Assembly (NCBI GenBank): GCA_020426505.1
Contig: JAGQPX010000030.1
Location: forward strand, 1-64,000
From: Planctomycetaceae bacterium
GTDB taxonomy: Bacteria; Planctomycetota; Planctomycetia; Planctomycetales; Planctomycetaceae
Length of the DNA: 64,000 bases
Direction of reading: 5' to 3'
Both the position numbers and the translations under genes were made by a program. The notes beneath the pieces were generated by a model, which was not told the origin of the DNA, searched no databases, and saw nothing but the letters and a program-made list of their open reading frames with translations. Below, one piece after another: positions 16,708-24,639 of this stretch (positions are counted from its first letter, which is position 1; each line of letters starts with the position of its first letter).

Positions 16708-18012
16708 TCAAGGGACGATCTCCAGATCGACATACACCAGCCGATGATCGGAGGCGTCAGCCACTCGCTTTGCGATGGGGTCGTCCCATACCGGCCAGAA
16801 GACACCCGCGTCGAGTTGTCGCAAACCGTGCTTTGATGGCAACACGTAGTCCACTCGCAGGTTACCGGGGCCGTTGCCGAAGAAAGAGAAGTCAGCCGTG
16901 TCGTGAGCCGGGTCTCCCTGATGGTCGGCTCCCGGCCCAGTCTCCGCAAAGCGATGAGTGCGGGCCCCCTCACTCTCGGGCAGGTCGCTGGTGTCGATGC
17001 GAGGATGATCGAGCAGTTGACGGATCGCGAAGTCGGTGCTGTCGCCGTCGAAGGGATCAGCGTTGTAGTCTCCCAGAATGACGAACATCGCGTCCTCCCG
17101 AAGTCCGCCTGCCCGGCCGTCGTCGTCGATGATGTACGCACTCCTGTCCGGCGAGATGTAGTCGGCCCAGAGGCGGATTTCATCGTGGTTGCGATGTCCG
17201 TGATGATCCTCGGGGCCGTCGAAAACGGGGGGCGTTGGGTGGGCGATCAGTACGTGCAGCGTCGCTTCGCCGACTCGAACCGGCACGTCGCAGTGATTCT
17301 TCGAGGAGAGTCTCAGGACATCCAACTCCTCCGGCGAGTAGAAGTCAGCACGCTCGTCGGTCTCCAGATCGTCCGGAAGCATTGCGTCAGGCATAACGCG
17401 CCAGAGGAACTTCTGGAAGGTTCGAACGTGATCGAAATCAATCGGATACTGCGAGAGAAGGAGCATGCCGTATTGTCCGGAGTGACGACCGAACCCCAGT
17501 GCATCGTTCGCAAACGAGGGCGAGCCGGGCTTGTCGACGACCTTGCCGTTGTTGTCGAGATCGAAGCCGGAAGCGATCCCCGTGTTGACGGTCGGCACAT
17601 ACACATGCGGGTAGCTGATCGGCTCCGCCTCACCTTGAGCAACACTCAGGTAGTGATCCTGAAAGAGTTCGGCAGCGAGACTCGCGTGGGGTGATCCCCG
17701 ATCATCTCTGTCGAACTCATTGAGCAGCAGGATATCGGGCCTTACTCGTTGGATGATCTCTGCAACAGTCTTCGCCTGTTCGTTGTCCCCCGCCTGAAGC
17801 TCCTCGATGAACTGTCCCGCCTTGTCGCGATTGAGCGACGCGTTGTACGTGGCGACTCGCAATTGCGGACGTTCAGCGACAGCGGGTTCACTCGGAATTG
17901 CTTCCTCGACGGCGAGACTCTCATCAGCGAGAGGCCGTGTTGGCGAAGACGCGTCCTGACTGGCAAATGCGTACAGCAGGATCGAGAGAAGCAGCAGAAC
18001 ACGTGTGCGCAT
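16708..18012 (-). CDS. Exported endonuclease/exonuclease/phosphatase-family protein
   Basis: This 434-residue protein has a signal peptide (MRTRVLLLLSILLYAFASQ) and an EEP (DNase I-like) domain. Typical motifs are VATYNASLNR, the metal-binding Glu in ILLLNEFDRDD, ILGDYNADPFDGD with the Asp-Asn pair, the VDYVLPS strand, and the final catalytic SDHRLVYVDL. The fold cleaves phosphoester bonds of nucleic acids, phospholipids or inositol phosphates. An extracellular member of this size in planctomycetes probably scavenges phosphate or DNA, but the substrate is inferred only. It is divergent from the crotonase gene. Confidence 0.87.
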   Translation of the reverse strand: MRTRVLLLLSILLYAFASQDASSPTRPLADESLAVEEAIPSEPAVAERPQLRVATYNASLNRDKAGQFIEELQAGDNEQAKTVAEIIQRVRPDILLLNEFDRDDRGSPHASLAAELFQDHYLSVAQGEAEPISYPHVYVPTVNTGIASGFDLDNNGKVVDKPGSPSFANDALGFGRHSGQYGMLLLSQYPIDFDHVRTFQKFLWRVMPDAMLPDDLETDERADFYSPEELDVLRLSSKNHCDVPVRVGEATLHVLIAHPTPPVFDGPEDHHGHRNHDEIRLWADYISPDRSAYIIDDDGRAGGLREDAMFVILGDYNADPFDGDSTDFAIRQLLDHPRIDTSDLPESEGARTHRFAETGPGADHQGDPAHDTADFSFFGNGPGNLRVDYVLPSKHGLRQLDAGVFWPVWDDPIAKRVADASDHRLVYVDLEIVP

Positions 18013-18186
18013 GAGCGAATCCCCAACGAAGTCCTCAGTTGAACGTCGGTCTTACCACCCGCTGCGGCCACACACAATCCTGGCAATGAAGAACGAGTGA
18101 AAATCGATCGACAACGCAGACAGGAGTTGCATCTGATAGAATCGTCTCATTCATATCTCGGGCTTGATTTGATGAAGGGACGAACG

Positions 18187-18888
18187 ATGTCAGATTCACT
18201 CGTGACCGTCCAGCAGGAAGGCAACATCGCCGTCCTGACCGTCGATGACGGCAAGGTCAATGTGTTCTCTCAGGCGATGGCTGAGCGGTTGCAGCAGTGC
18301 TTTGCCGAGATCGATCCGAGCATTGGTGCGGTCGTCGTCACGGGGAGACCGGGCGTCTTCTCGGCCGGGTTTGACCTCAAGACGATCGGGTCGGGTGATC
18401 TGCAAGCAACAGTCGACATGGTGTCATCAACGGTCCGCATGACGATGGAGGTGCTGAGCTTCCCGCGACCGGTGATCGGTGTCGCAACCGGACATTGCGT
18501 CGCAATGGGGGCGTTGTTCCTGATGGCGACCGACTACCGCATCGGAGCCCGAGGCGACTTCCGGATCGGCCTCAACGAGGTGATGGACGGGTTGGCACTC
18601 CCGATCTTCGCGGTCGAGTTGCCCCGTTTCCGGCTCCCGGTCACGAACCTCATCGCCGGAACGCTGCACTCGTCCCTTTGTACACCCGACGAAGCGGTGA
18701 CCGCCGGGTTCCTGGAGGAAGCGGTCAGTCCTCATGAGTTAATGGAGACGGCCATGATGCGTGCCGCGGAACTGGCACGGCTTCCCAACCCGGCCTATGC
18801 CGTGAGTAAGTCCAATCTTGTCCGACCGGTCCGCGACCGCATCCTGAGCACGCTGGATGACGATCTCGCCAAGTTGGGCAGAGCTTGA
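18187..18888 (+). CDS. Crotonase-family enoyl-CoA hydratase/isomerase
   Basis: This 233-residue cytoplasmic protein has a crotonase fold: TVDDGKVNVFSQAM, the first oxyanion loop SAGFDLKTIG, and the second GHCVAMGALFLMATDYRIG. Such enzymes hydrate or isomerise acyl-CoA thioesters. The two Glu residues used for hydration in enoyl-CoA hydratase are not obvious at their usual positions, so it may be another crotonase activity. The length is slightly short for the family. The start at 18187 has AAGGGACG upstream; an in-frame GTG at 18097 would add 30 atypical residues. Confidence 0.85.
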   Translation: MSDSLVTVQQEGNIAVLTVDDGKVNVFSQAMAERLQQCFAEIDPSIGAVVVTGRPGVFSAGFDLKTIGSGDLQATVDMVSSTVRMTMEVLSFPRPVIGVATGHCVAMGALFLMATDYRIGARGDFRIGLNEVMDGLALPIFAVELPRFRLPVTNLIAGTLHSSLCTPDEAVTAGFLEEAVSPHELMETAMMRAAELARLPNPAYAVSKSNLVRPVRDRILSTLDDDLAKLGRA

Positions 18889-18982
18889 GTCCCGAATCGA
18901 CAGCTTTACATCGATGTGAGACCTGCACATGTAAACGTAATAATGGCGGGGATCCTTGGTTCAGGCGTAGTTCGCCCTGATG

Positions 18983-20215
18983 TCACTCGTCGTTGAGCAG
19001 TTCTTCCACTCTCGTCCGGTAATTGTCTGCGGTCAGGTCGACCGGACCGATCACGATCCCGTCTCGGTCAATCAACACATATGTAGGCCAACGTTCGATT
19101 CCGTAGGCAGCCGTCGTTGCTCCATCAACCTCGGTATTCGAGCCCGCGATTCTTGTTTTGCCGCCGCTGTCGAGTGCAACGAGAAATGGCAAATCTCGTC
19201 CTTCCCACATGTCCTCCCTTGCAGAGGTCAACTTTTCGTCCATCTCTTTGATCGAAGCCACAGAATCGTCGTGGATTGCGATGATCACAAGTCCCTTCGC
19301 CTCAAATTCGTCGTGTAACTTCATCAGGTTCGGCATGCGATACACGCAAGGTCCGCACCAGTGCCCCCAGAAGTCGAGGAGAACGACTTTGCCCCGCAGG
19401 TCTTTCAGGCTCACCGGTCCGCCGTTTTTCCATTCCTTGATCGAGAGTTCCACTGCTGGCTGACCAATCATCCGACAGAGTTGAGATGCCTTGAGGTCAA
19501 CCTCGACGACGTGACCCCTCTCATCCGCAGCGATCGTAAACTCATATTCCTCGCCGGTCGTCATTGTTGATGAACTGACCCATTGGTTGTACTTCCCGGG
19601 CGGCAGCAACTGTGAGACGAGTTCTTCCTTGAAATGTGTAAAGACCACAACAGTTCCATCCTGACTGGTGACAACGAGGCGACCGTCAATCGGGTAGCCC
19701 ATCTTCTCAGCTTCTGAACTTGTGACCGACGTCAAGACGTCACAGCCGGGTCTGACGGTGATTCGTCTTGTTGTACCAAGGTCCTTGGCAGACAAACGCT
19801 CGATTGCGATCAATCTGCGCTGGAGATGGTATGCACAGATGGCCAGTTCTCGTTCTTTCAACTGCCCGGCGATTTCGGTATCGGTCAATTGAAACTGTCC
19901 ATCTTGATTCGTGATCGGGGGCCGTCCACCGTCACTGAAACCATAGAGACGGGGTCCCCCTCCCTCGACTGTCGAGACTATCCGTTGCCCCAACATAGCA
20001 CCCTCGACGGGCTGTCCCTCCTCATCAACCACCTCGATAATCAGCAGGGTTCGGTCGCCCGTCTCGTCTGAATTGGAATTCTCTGTGTCAGCAACCGCGA
20101 TAGACCAACTCGTCAGTACGGCGACAAGACATACACAGTCACAAATTTGTCCGCGTCGCAGGACCGACCCTGCCAAAGGAACAATTGCTGACAATCCGAA
20201 AGTGTTGTTCTGCAT
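18983..20215 (-). CDS. Exported TlpA-like thioredoxin-fold protein with N-terminal Ig-like domain
   Basis: This protein of about 410 residues has a hydrophobic N-terminal signal or anchor (about 1-45). A carboxypeptidase-regulatory/Ig-like region (about 55-250) begins VVDEEGQPVEGA. The C-terminal AhpC/TSA-thioredoxin domain has LLDFWGHWCGPC at Trp286-Cys290, followed by the strand VIIAIHDDS and the PTYVLIDRDG segment with the cis-Pro region. Domains like this reduce or isomerise disulfides in the periplasm, for instance in cytochrome c maturation, but no cytochrome genes are near. The start at 20215 (GCAGGGATAGGG upstream) is preferred to 20254. Confidence 0.82.
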   Translation of the reverse strand: MQNNTFGLSAIVPLAGSVLRRGQICDCVCLVAVLTSWSIAVADTENSNSDETGDRTLLIIEVVDEEGQPVEGAMLGQRIVSTVEGGGPRLYGFSDGGRPPITNQDGQFQLTDTEIAGQLKERELAICAYHLQRRLIAIERLSAKDLGTTRRITVRPGCDVLTSVTSSEAEKMGYPIDGRLVVTSQDGTVVVFTHFKEELVSQLLPPGKYNQWVSSSTMTTGEEYEFTIAADERGHVVEVDLKASQLCRMIGQPAVELSIKEWKNGGPVSLKDLRGKVVLLDFWGHWCGPCVYRMPNLMKLHDEFEAKGLVIIAIHDDSVASIKEMDEKLTSAREDMWEGRDLPFLVALDSGGKTRIAGSNTEVDGATTAAYGIERWPTYVLIDRDGIVIGPVDLTADNYRTRVEELLNDE

Positions 20216-20627
20216 CGACCCTATCCCTGCACCAAGATGAATTACGATAGGCACAATCTCAAGATCATACGACGTTCACGCGAAGGAGCGTTGGCGCTGG
20301 AGGGACGAATTCTGCCTTGCACGGTCTCCCGTGGTACCCCAAGTGATTGCAAACGCCCGTATCCTGCTCAGAATGTCGACCTGCCCGTCGCATTTGGTCC
20401 CTCACAGTACTCGATTGTGGCCTTTCTAAGCCCAGCACCAGTCTCCGCGTGTTCCTTGCCATTGACGCATTCAACAAGAAACCGGCGCAGCCCTTTAAGC
20501 TGAGGTTCGTCGTGTTCCCGCAGACCGTCCAGACAGGATGCGGGTCCGCCACTCCATTATGAGTCTTTCATGAATGGAACTCGGTAAGAGATCGTTTCGT
20601 TTGTGACCGGTCCGACTTGTCCGTCCC
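20216..20627. other. Intergenic region, no gene seen
   Basis: This stretch separates the TlpA-like gene from the exported methyltransferase-like gene. It contains short frames on both strands with no ribosome site, signal peptide or familiar motif. No hairpin of the other repeat families was recognised. It may hold a decayed gene but nothing identifies one. Confidence 0.4.
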
Positions 20628-21335
20628 TTACGGAGAGTCCGGGCTTGGCACTTTCTCGAACACCACGAAGTACGACTCGTCCAGCATGTCCGGTTTCACT
20701 TCGATCTGGCGAAATCCCGCGTCGCAGATTTCCTTCGTGAAGACCTCCTGCCCGGCGCGGACGTGCCCCATGATCCACTCGCGACTCGTGCCTTCGATGC
20801 GATGAAAGTCGATCAGAATCACCTGTCCGCCCGGTTTCAGTGCTGCGTGGATCGACTGCATGGTCTTGGTTGGGAACTCGAAGTGATGATACGTGTCGCA
20901 AATGAACGCCCGGTCGATGGAGTTGGGTGGCAGGTTGACGGAGTCGGCCGTGCAGACGACACCGATCACGTTTCCGCACCCGTCCTTTTCGGCTGTTTGT
21001 TCAACGTGCCTGACGAAGTTCTCCGCGATGTCGACCGCGATCACCTGCCCCTCCGGCCCGACTTTTGGACAGAACAGCCGAGTGAAGAGGCCGGTTCCGG
21101 CACCGACGTCTGCGATGACCATGCCGGGCTTCAGACCAATTGTTTCGACAATCTCATGCCGATGGTCAAAGGCGTCCCGTCCCTCGCGTTCGAATCGCTC
21201 GACAAACGTGTCGACTTCCGGATTCTCGAACGACTCGTTGATGCCCGGATTGACGCTCTTCTCCTGAGCAGGCAATGATCCTGTGATCGTCAACAAGACG
21301 ACAGCAGTCAGTAGAATTCGGTGAATGTGTCTCAT
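20628..21335 (-). CDS. Exported class I SAM-dependent methyltransferase-like protein
   Basis: This protein of about 235 residues opens with a signal peptide (MRHIHRILLTAVVLLTITGSLPAQE) and continues into a UbiE-type methyltransferase domain. It has the SAM motif IADVGAGTGLFTRLF, VIAVDIAENFV, and the post-I segments DTYHHFEFP and LKPGGQVILIDFHR. A methyltransferase outside the cytoplasm is biochemically puzzling because SAM is cytoplasmic, yet similar signal-bearing versions are common in planctomycete annotations. The longer start at 21371 would place 12 residues before the signal peptide. The substrate is unknown. Confidence 0.82.
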   Translation of the reverse strand: MRHIHRILLTAVVLLTITGSLPAQEKSVNPGINESFENPEVDTFVERFEREGRDAFDHRHEIVETIGLKPGMVIADVGAGTGLFTRLFCPKVGPEGQVIAVDIAENFVRHVEQTAEKDGCGNVIGVVCTADSVNLPPNSIDRAFICDTYHHFEFPTKTMQSIHAALKPGGQVILIDFHRIEGTSREWIMGHVRAGQEVFTKEICDAGFRQIEVKPDMLDESYFVVFEKVPSPDSP

Positions 21336-21417
21336 CGGCTCGTTCTCTCGCGTGACAGGTGACGTCTCCATGATACTGATCGGAGCATGATCCGGGGAAA
21401 CGACTCCGTTCGGATGA

Positions 21418-22836
21418 CTACTCGGACTTCGACAGGCGATCCAGCAAGTTGCGGGTGATCTGGATAACGGCGGGATCGTTCCCCTTCAGTCCATGTGCCC
21501 AGTCTGTGCTGCCGGCGGTGACGACGGTGCCCCCCTGTGTGTAGGTGCCGAACACGGCTGCTCCGACTCGATTCTTGGGGAACCGGTCGTACCAGAGGCT
21601 GTCGCCCGGAGCCCAGCGAGCCGGGCAAGTCGCGAGGATGGTGAACGACTCCGGCGTACCGTCACGATGGGTGGGGAAGGGGAGTCCGTCCCGCCATTCC
21701 ATCTCGCAACCGTCACACTCGTAACCGACGATCGTATCCTCGCCGCCGAAGCGGTCATCACGTTTGAGGTCGGTGCCTTCGAAGAGCCAGTGGTCCGGGC
21801 GATGCACAATGAACGAGCCGGGACCGTCCATGAATTGCCCGTGACTGCGATGATACCCGCCCCAGAGAAAGCCGACGCCGGTGAGTTGGTTCTCCGGACG
21901 TTCCACAAGGTGATGGCTCCACAACGTGCTGAGCAGCTTATGATCGTCCGTGCGATAGAGTGGATCGACGTTGTACCACTGCTTCCAACAGGTGAGCGCC
22001 CGGCCGTCGTCCTCGCTTCGCACCTGCCAGCAGCAGGTGTTGCCACTGAAGAAGGCGACGTTGCCCCCGTTCGCGATGAACTGCTCCAGGTTATCGCGCA
22101 TGGGCGACGACCAATACTCGTCGTGCCCGACACTCAAGACGAGCTTGTACTGTTCAAGGATCTCAGGGTGAAACTCGAGGTCGCTGTTGACGGCATAGTC
22201 GAGCACGTAACCGTTCGACTCGGCCCATGTCACGAACGGCCATTCCCATGACTCGTACAGTGATCTGAGTGGGCGGTCGAAGGAGACACGATGTCCCTGC
22301 AGACCATCGCGATCGTGGTAAGAATAGAGGCTGTGCCCACCCCAATTGTTGTATGCGTTATAGGTGTTGGTCGCGAGTTGCAGGAGGATACTGGTATCAC
22401 GTCCAGGGTGAGCCGATCTCACTACAAAATACAAAGTGGCCTGCTTCGCGGTAGCTGCATCCCCAGCGATCGTCATCGTCGCCTGGTAGTAACCGCTGGT
22501 CCAGACCTCCGGGATCGTAATCGTCAGGGCCGCCGGCCACTGACAACCATCCGAGGACGCCCGGTCGGGGATCGGATGCGCCTGACACGCGACGCCCTGC
22601 TTTTCGTAGACGGTGAGCGTTTCCGCACCAAGCCGCTCGATGGTGACATCGACCAACTCGTCACTCGATGAGATCTGAAACGCGACCTCCTCTCCTGCGA
22701 CGCAGCTCAGCCGATCTGCATATCCCATCACGAATGGAGCATTTGGTTGCGGTTGGTCTGCCAACAGTGACGAACTCCACGCGATCAACCCCAGTGCCAG
22801 GCAGCCCGCTTGAATCACATTGCGCCGCATGTCCAC
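21418..22836 (-). CDS. Exported N,N-dimethylformamidase large-subunit-like protein
   Basis: This 472-residue protein has a signal peptide (about 1-26, ending SSLLADQ). An Ig-like N-terminal part (about 30-140) contains SGYYQATMTI. A C-terminal domain follows that matches the DMFase beta-subunit C-terminal region, with NTYNAYNNWGG, LSVGHDEYWSS, and NVAFFSGNTCCWQVR near the middle and TDWAHGL at the end. In true DMFase the Fe ligands are two Tyr and one Glu, and the Tyr- and Glu-rich motifs seen here are in the right regions. Amidase activity on dimethylformamide is not implied; many planctomycete homologues are uncharacterised exported proteins. Confidence 0.78.
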   Translation of the reverse strand: MDMRRNVIQAGCLALGLIAWSSSLLADQPQPNAPFVMGYADRLSCVAGEEVAFQISSSDELVDVTIERLGAETLTVYEKQGVACQAHPIPDRASSDGCQWPAALTITIPEVWTSGYYQATMTIAGDAATAKQATLYFVVRSAHPGRDTSILLQLATNTYNAYNNWGGHSLYSYHDRDGLQGHRVSFDRPLRSLYESWEWPFVTWAESNGYVLDYAVNSDLEFHPEILEQYKLVLSVGHDEYWSSPMRDNLEQFIANGGNVAFFSGNTCCWQVRSEDDGRALTCWKQWYNVDPLYRTDDHKLLSTLWSHHLVERPENQLTGVGFLWGGYHRSHGQFMDGPGSFIVHRPDHWLFEGTDLKRDDRFGGEDTIVGYECDGCEMEWRDGLPFPTHRDGTPESFTILATCPARWAPGDSLWYDRFPKNRVGAAVFGTYTQGGTVVTAGSTDWAHGLKGNDPAVIQITRNLLDRLSKSE

Positions 22837-23211
22837 AGTCCTGTCATATCCATCAAGGTGCTGAACCAGACGTCACTCTAATTCATGGGGAGACTTCTTG
22901 CACATTCGCGCTCCGGATTCTGGACAGGGTCAACCCGACATGTAACCATCCGTAATTCTGTGTGAGATGGGGCGCTCATTGCAGCGTTCCGATTGAGAAT
23001 TCGGGTTGGGTGGCAGTGTCAGACCAACGGGATGGCCCTGGCATTGTGCGTCCAATCTCCGGGGCCATCCGCTTCGCTTCTGACCCCCGGCACCCGAACA
23101 TTGAAACGGACCAGTGCACTCATGGATGCGTTGACCCTTGACACACGGTGATGTCCCGGCGAATTTGCATCGTGAAGACCTCGCCACGACCAATTCCTGT
23201 TGGAGCATGAG
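22837..23211. other. Intergenic region with palindromic element
   Basis: This gap separates the divergently transcribed DMFase-like and peroxiredoxin-like genes. Apart from the repeat at 23003-23121 nothing is recognised. Promoters for both genes must lie here but cannot be placed. Confidence 0.45.
23003..23121. repeat. Long palindromic intergenic element, copy 2
   Basis: GGGTTGGGTGGCAGTGTCAGA on the left and TCTGACCCCCGGCACCC on the right form the outer stem, and GATGGCCC/GGGCCATC the inner. The sequence is about 80% identical by eye to copy 1 at 14643, including the flank TTGAAACGGACCAGTGCACTCA on its right. Confidence 0.8.
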
Positions 23212-23784
23212 ATGATGCGACTTTTGAGTGTGGCTGCCTGCTTGTTACTGATTTCGGGATGGCTAACGGCTGACGACAACTCGCCGGCGGCGGATGGTCC
23301 GCCCGCAATGGGGGATACGGTCGCCGATTTCGAACTGCCGGTGCTGGACGGCGAAACGGTCAAGTTATCCGAGTTGGCGAAGGACGGCCCTGTGGTCGTT
23401 GTCGTGCTTCGGGGCTTCCCCGGGAAACAGTGCCCTTTGTGTCGGGCTCAGGCGATTGGGTTCGGGACGAGCGCAAAGAAGTTCGCCGACGCCGGGGCGA
23501 AAGTTCTGATGATCTATCCGGGCGGAGTGGATGATCTCACGGCAAAGGCGAAGCAGTTTCTGGGTGGTCAGACGGTGCCTGACGGGTTCACGTTGGCGCT
23601 CGATCCCGGTTACACGTTCACCAGCGCCTGGAATTTGAGATGGGACGATGAGAATGAGACGGCGTATCCGTCAACGTTCATCATCGGCGAGGACATGACC
23701 GTTCAATGGGCCAAAGTAAGCATGTCTCACGGCGGACGTTCGAATCCGGGCGAGGTTCTCAATGCATTGAAGGGCAAAGAGTAG
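23212..23784 (+). CDS. Exported peroxiredoxin-like (AhpC/TSA) protein
   Basis: This 190-residue protein has a signal peptide (MMRLLSVAACLLLISGWLTADD) and a redoxin domain beginning GDTVADFELPVLDGE. The thiol site is GKQCPLCRAQ, a CxxC where most peroxiredoxins have a single peroxidatic Cys with Thr three positions earlier. The later segment YPSTFIIGEDMTVQW is typical of Bcp-like proteins. It could be a thiol peroxidase or a thioredoxin-like reductant in the periplasm. The start is set at the first of two adjacent ATGs (23212, 23215). It converges on the lipoprotein gene with 15 bases between stops. Confidence 0.78.
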   Translation: MMRLLSVAACLLLISGWLTADDNSPAADGPPAMGDTVADFELPVLDGETVKLSELAKDGPVVVVVLRGFPGKQCPLCRAQAIGFGTSAKKFADAGAKVLMIYPGGVDDLTAKAKQFLGGQTVPDGFTLALDPGYTFTSAWNLRWDDENETAYPSTFIIGEDMTVQWAKVSMSHGGRSNPGEVLNALKGKE

Positions 23785-23799
23785 AACTCTTGTCGTTTA

Positions 23800-24591
23800 T
23801 CAATCGTTGAGGCGAAAGCGGCGAGGTCTCTCGTCGCTTGTTTCATGCACGGCTGATTGGATTTCCTCTGCCCCTTGTTCCTCAGCCAGTTGGGCGGCGA
23901 CCCGTTGCAATCGAGCGTGAGCCGATGTGGCGGTCGCTCGTTGCACGGTGCTCCGGTCAGTCGTCATGGAGATCGAGGGAGTGGTCCCCTTCGCGAGACC
24001 TTTGTTCGGCGGTTCGCCAGTGATATTCCCGACAGCTGTGTGCGACCGTCGTCGCTTGGGCTGCCATGAGTCGGCCGTCTCCTTGGGTTTCGCCCCCGGA
24101 AGTGTGAGATCGGCCATTTTGGAATACACTGGCGAACCGCCGTCCGCGGGCGTGTACCTCACGCGGATTGCACATTTGGCTTCGTGCGATCCCTTGCGAG
24201 GATACGGGATGAACAACTGATACGCGGCTCCCATGTTGGTCTCGCACAGATACTGTGAGAACGCTTGTCCTTTAAAGTCGTACTGATGCAAGGGCTTCGA
24301 CTGCTCTTCAGGAATGCCTTGATCGTCGAAAACGTAAACGCGGATTTCCCCCTCAATCTTCGCCGGCTCCGCAGTGCCGCGTGTGAGGAACAGGAGTTGC
24401 CCTGCGAATCCCCGTGCCGGTAGGTTATCAAGCCCACGTCCCTCGGCCGGCTCCCACAGACAGACAACATCGACGACCGGGTTCTTCGGACCCGCTTCCA
24501 CGAACTTCGACCGCCCGAGCAGCGACGACGTATCGAAGCTGCTGCACCCGGCAAGCAGGAGTGTCAGGCAGAGTATGTGAACTTGTGTCAT
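23800..24591 (-). CDS. Putative lipoprotein downstream of the secretin gene
   Basis: This 263-residue protein has a type II signal peptide with lipobox LLAGC (about residues 12-16). The middle part contains beta-strand-like segments (GEIRVYVFDDQG, AIRVRYTPADGGSPVYSKMADLTLPG). The last 90 residues are polar and low in structure. It is the next gene after gspD on the same strand with a 48-base gap, so it is probably in the same transcript. Small lipoproteins next to secretins often act as pilotins that carry the secretin to the outer membrane, but this one shows no known pilotin fold, so that role is only a suggestion. I do not recognise the family. Confidence 0.6.
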   Translation of the reverse strand: MTQVHILCLTLLLAGCSSFDTSSLLGRSKFVEAGPKNPVVDVVCLWEPAEGRGLDNLPARGFAGQLLFLTRGTAEPAKIEGEIRVYVFDDQGIPEEQSKPLHQYDFKGQAFSQYLCETNMGAAYQLFIPYPRKGSHEAKCAIRVRYTPADGGSPVYSKMADLTLPGAKPKETADSWQPKRRRSHTAVGNITGEPPNKGLAKGTTPSISMTTDRSTVQRATATSAHARLQRVAAQLAEEQGAEEIQSAVHETSDERPRRFRLND

Positions 24592-24639
24592 TGAAACAAA
24601 ACGATGTGACGTGCCTGGTCCGCTTCCTGTCGGGCGCGG

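Noticed and set aside
20265-20562. Small genes of 71-95 codons on both strands
   Set aside because: Neither has a ribosome site, a signal peptide or a recognisable motif, and they overlap each other on opposite strands.
21493-22251. 252-codon plus-strand frame
   Set aside because: It is opposite the DMFase-like gene and has no start signal or domain.
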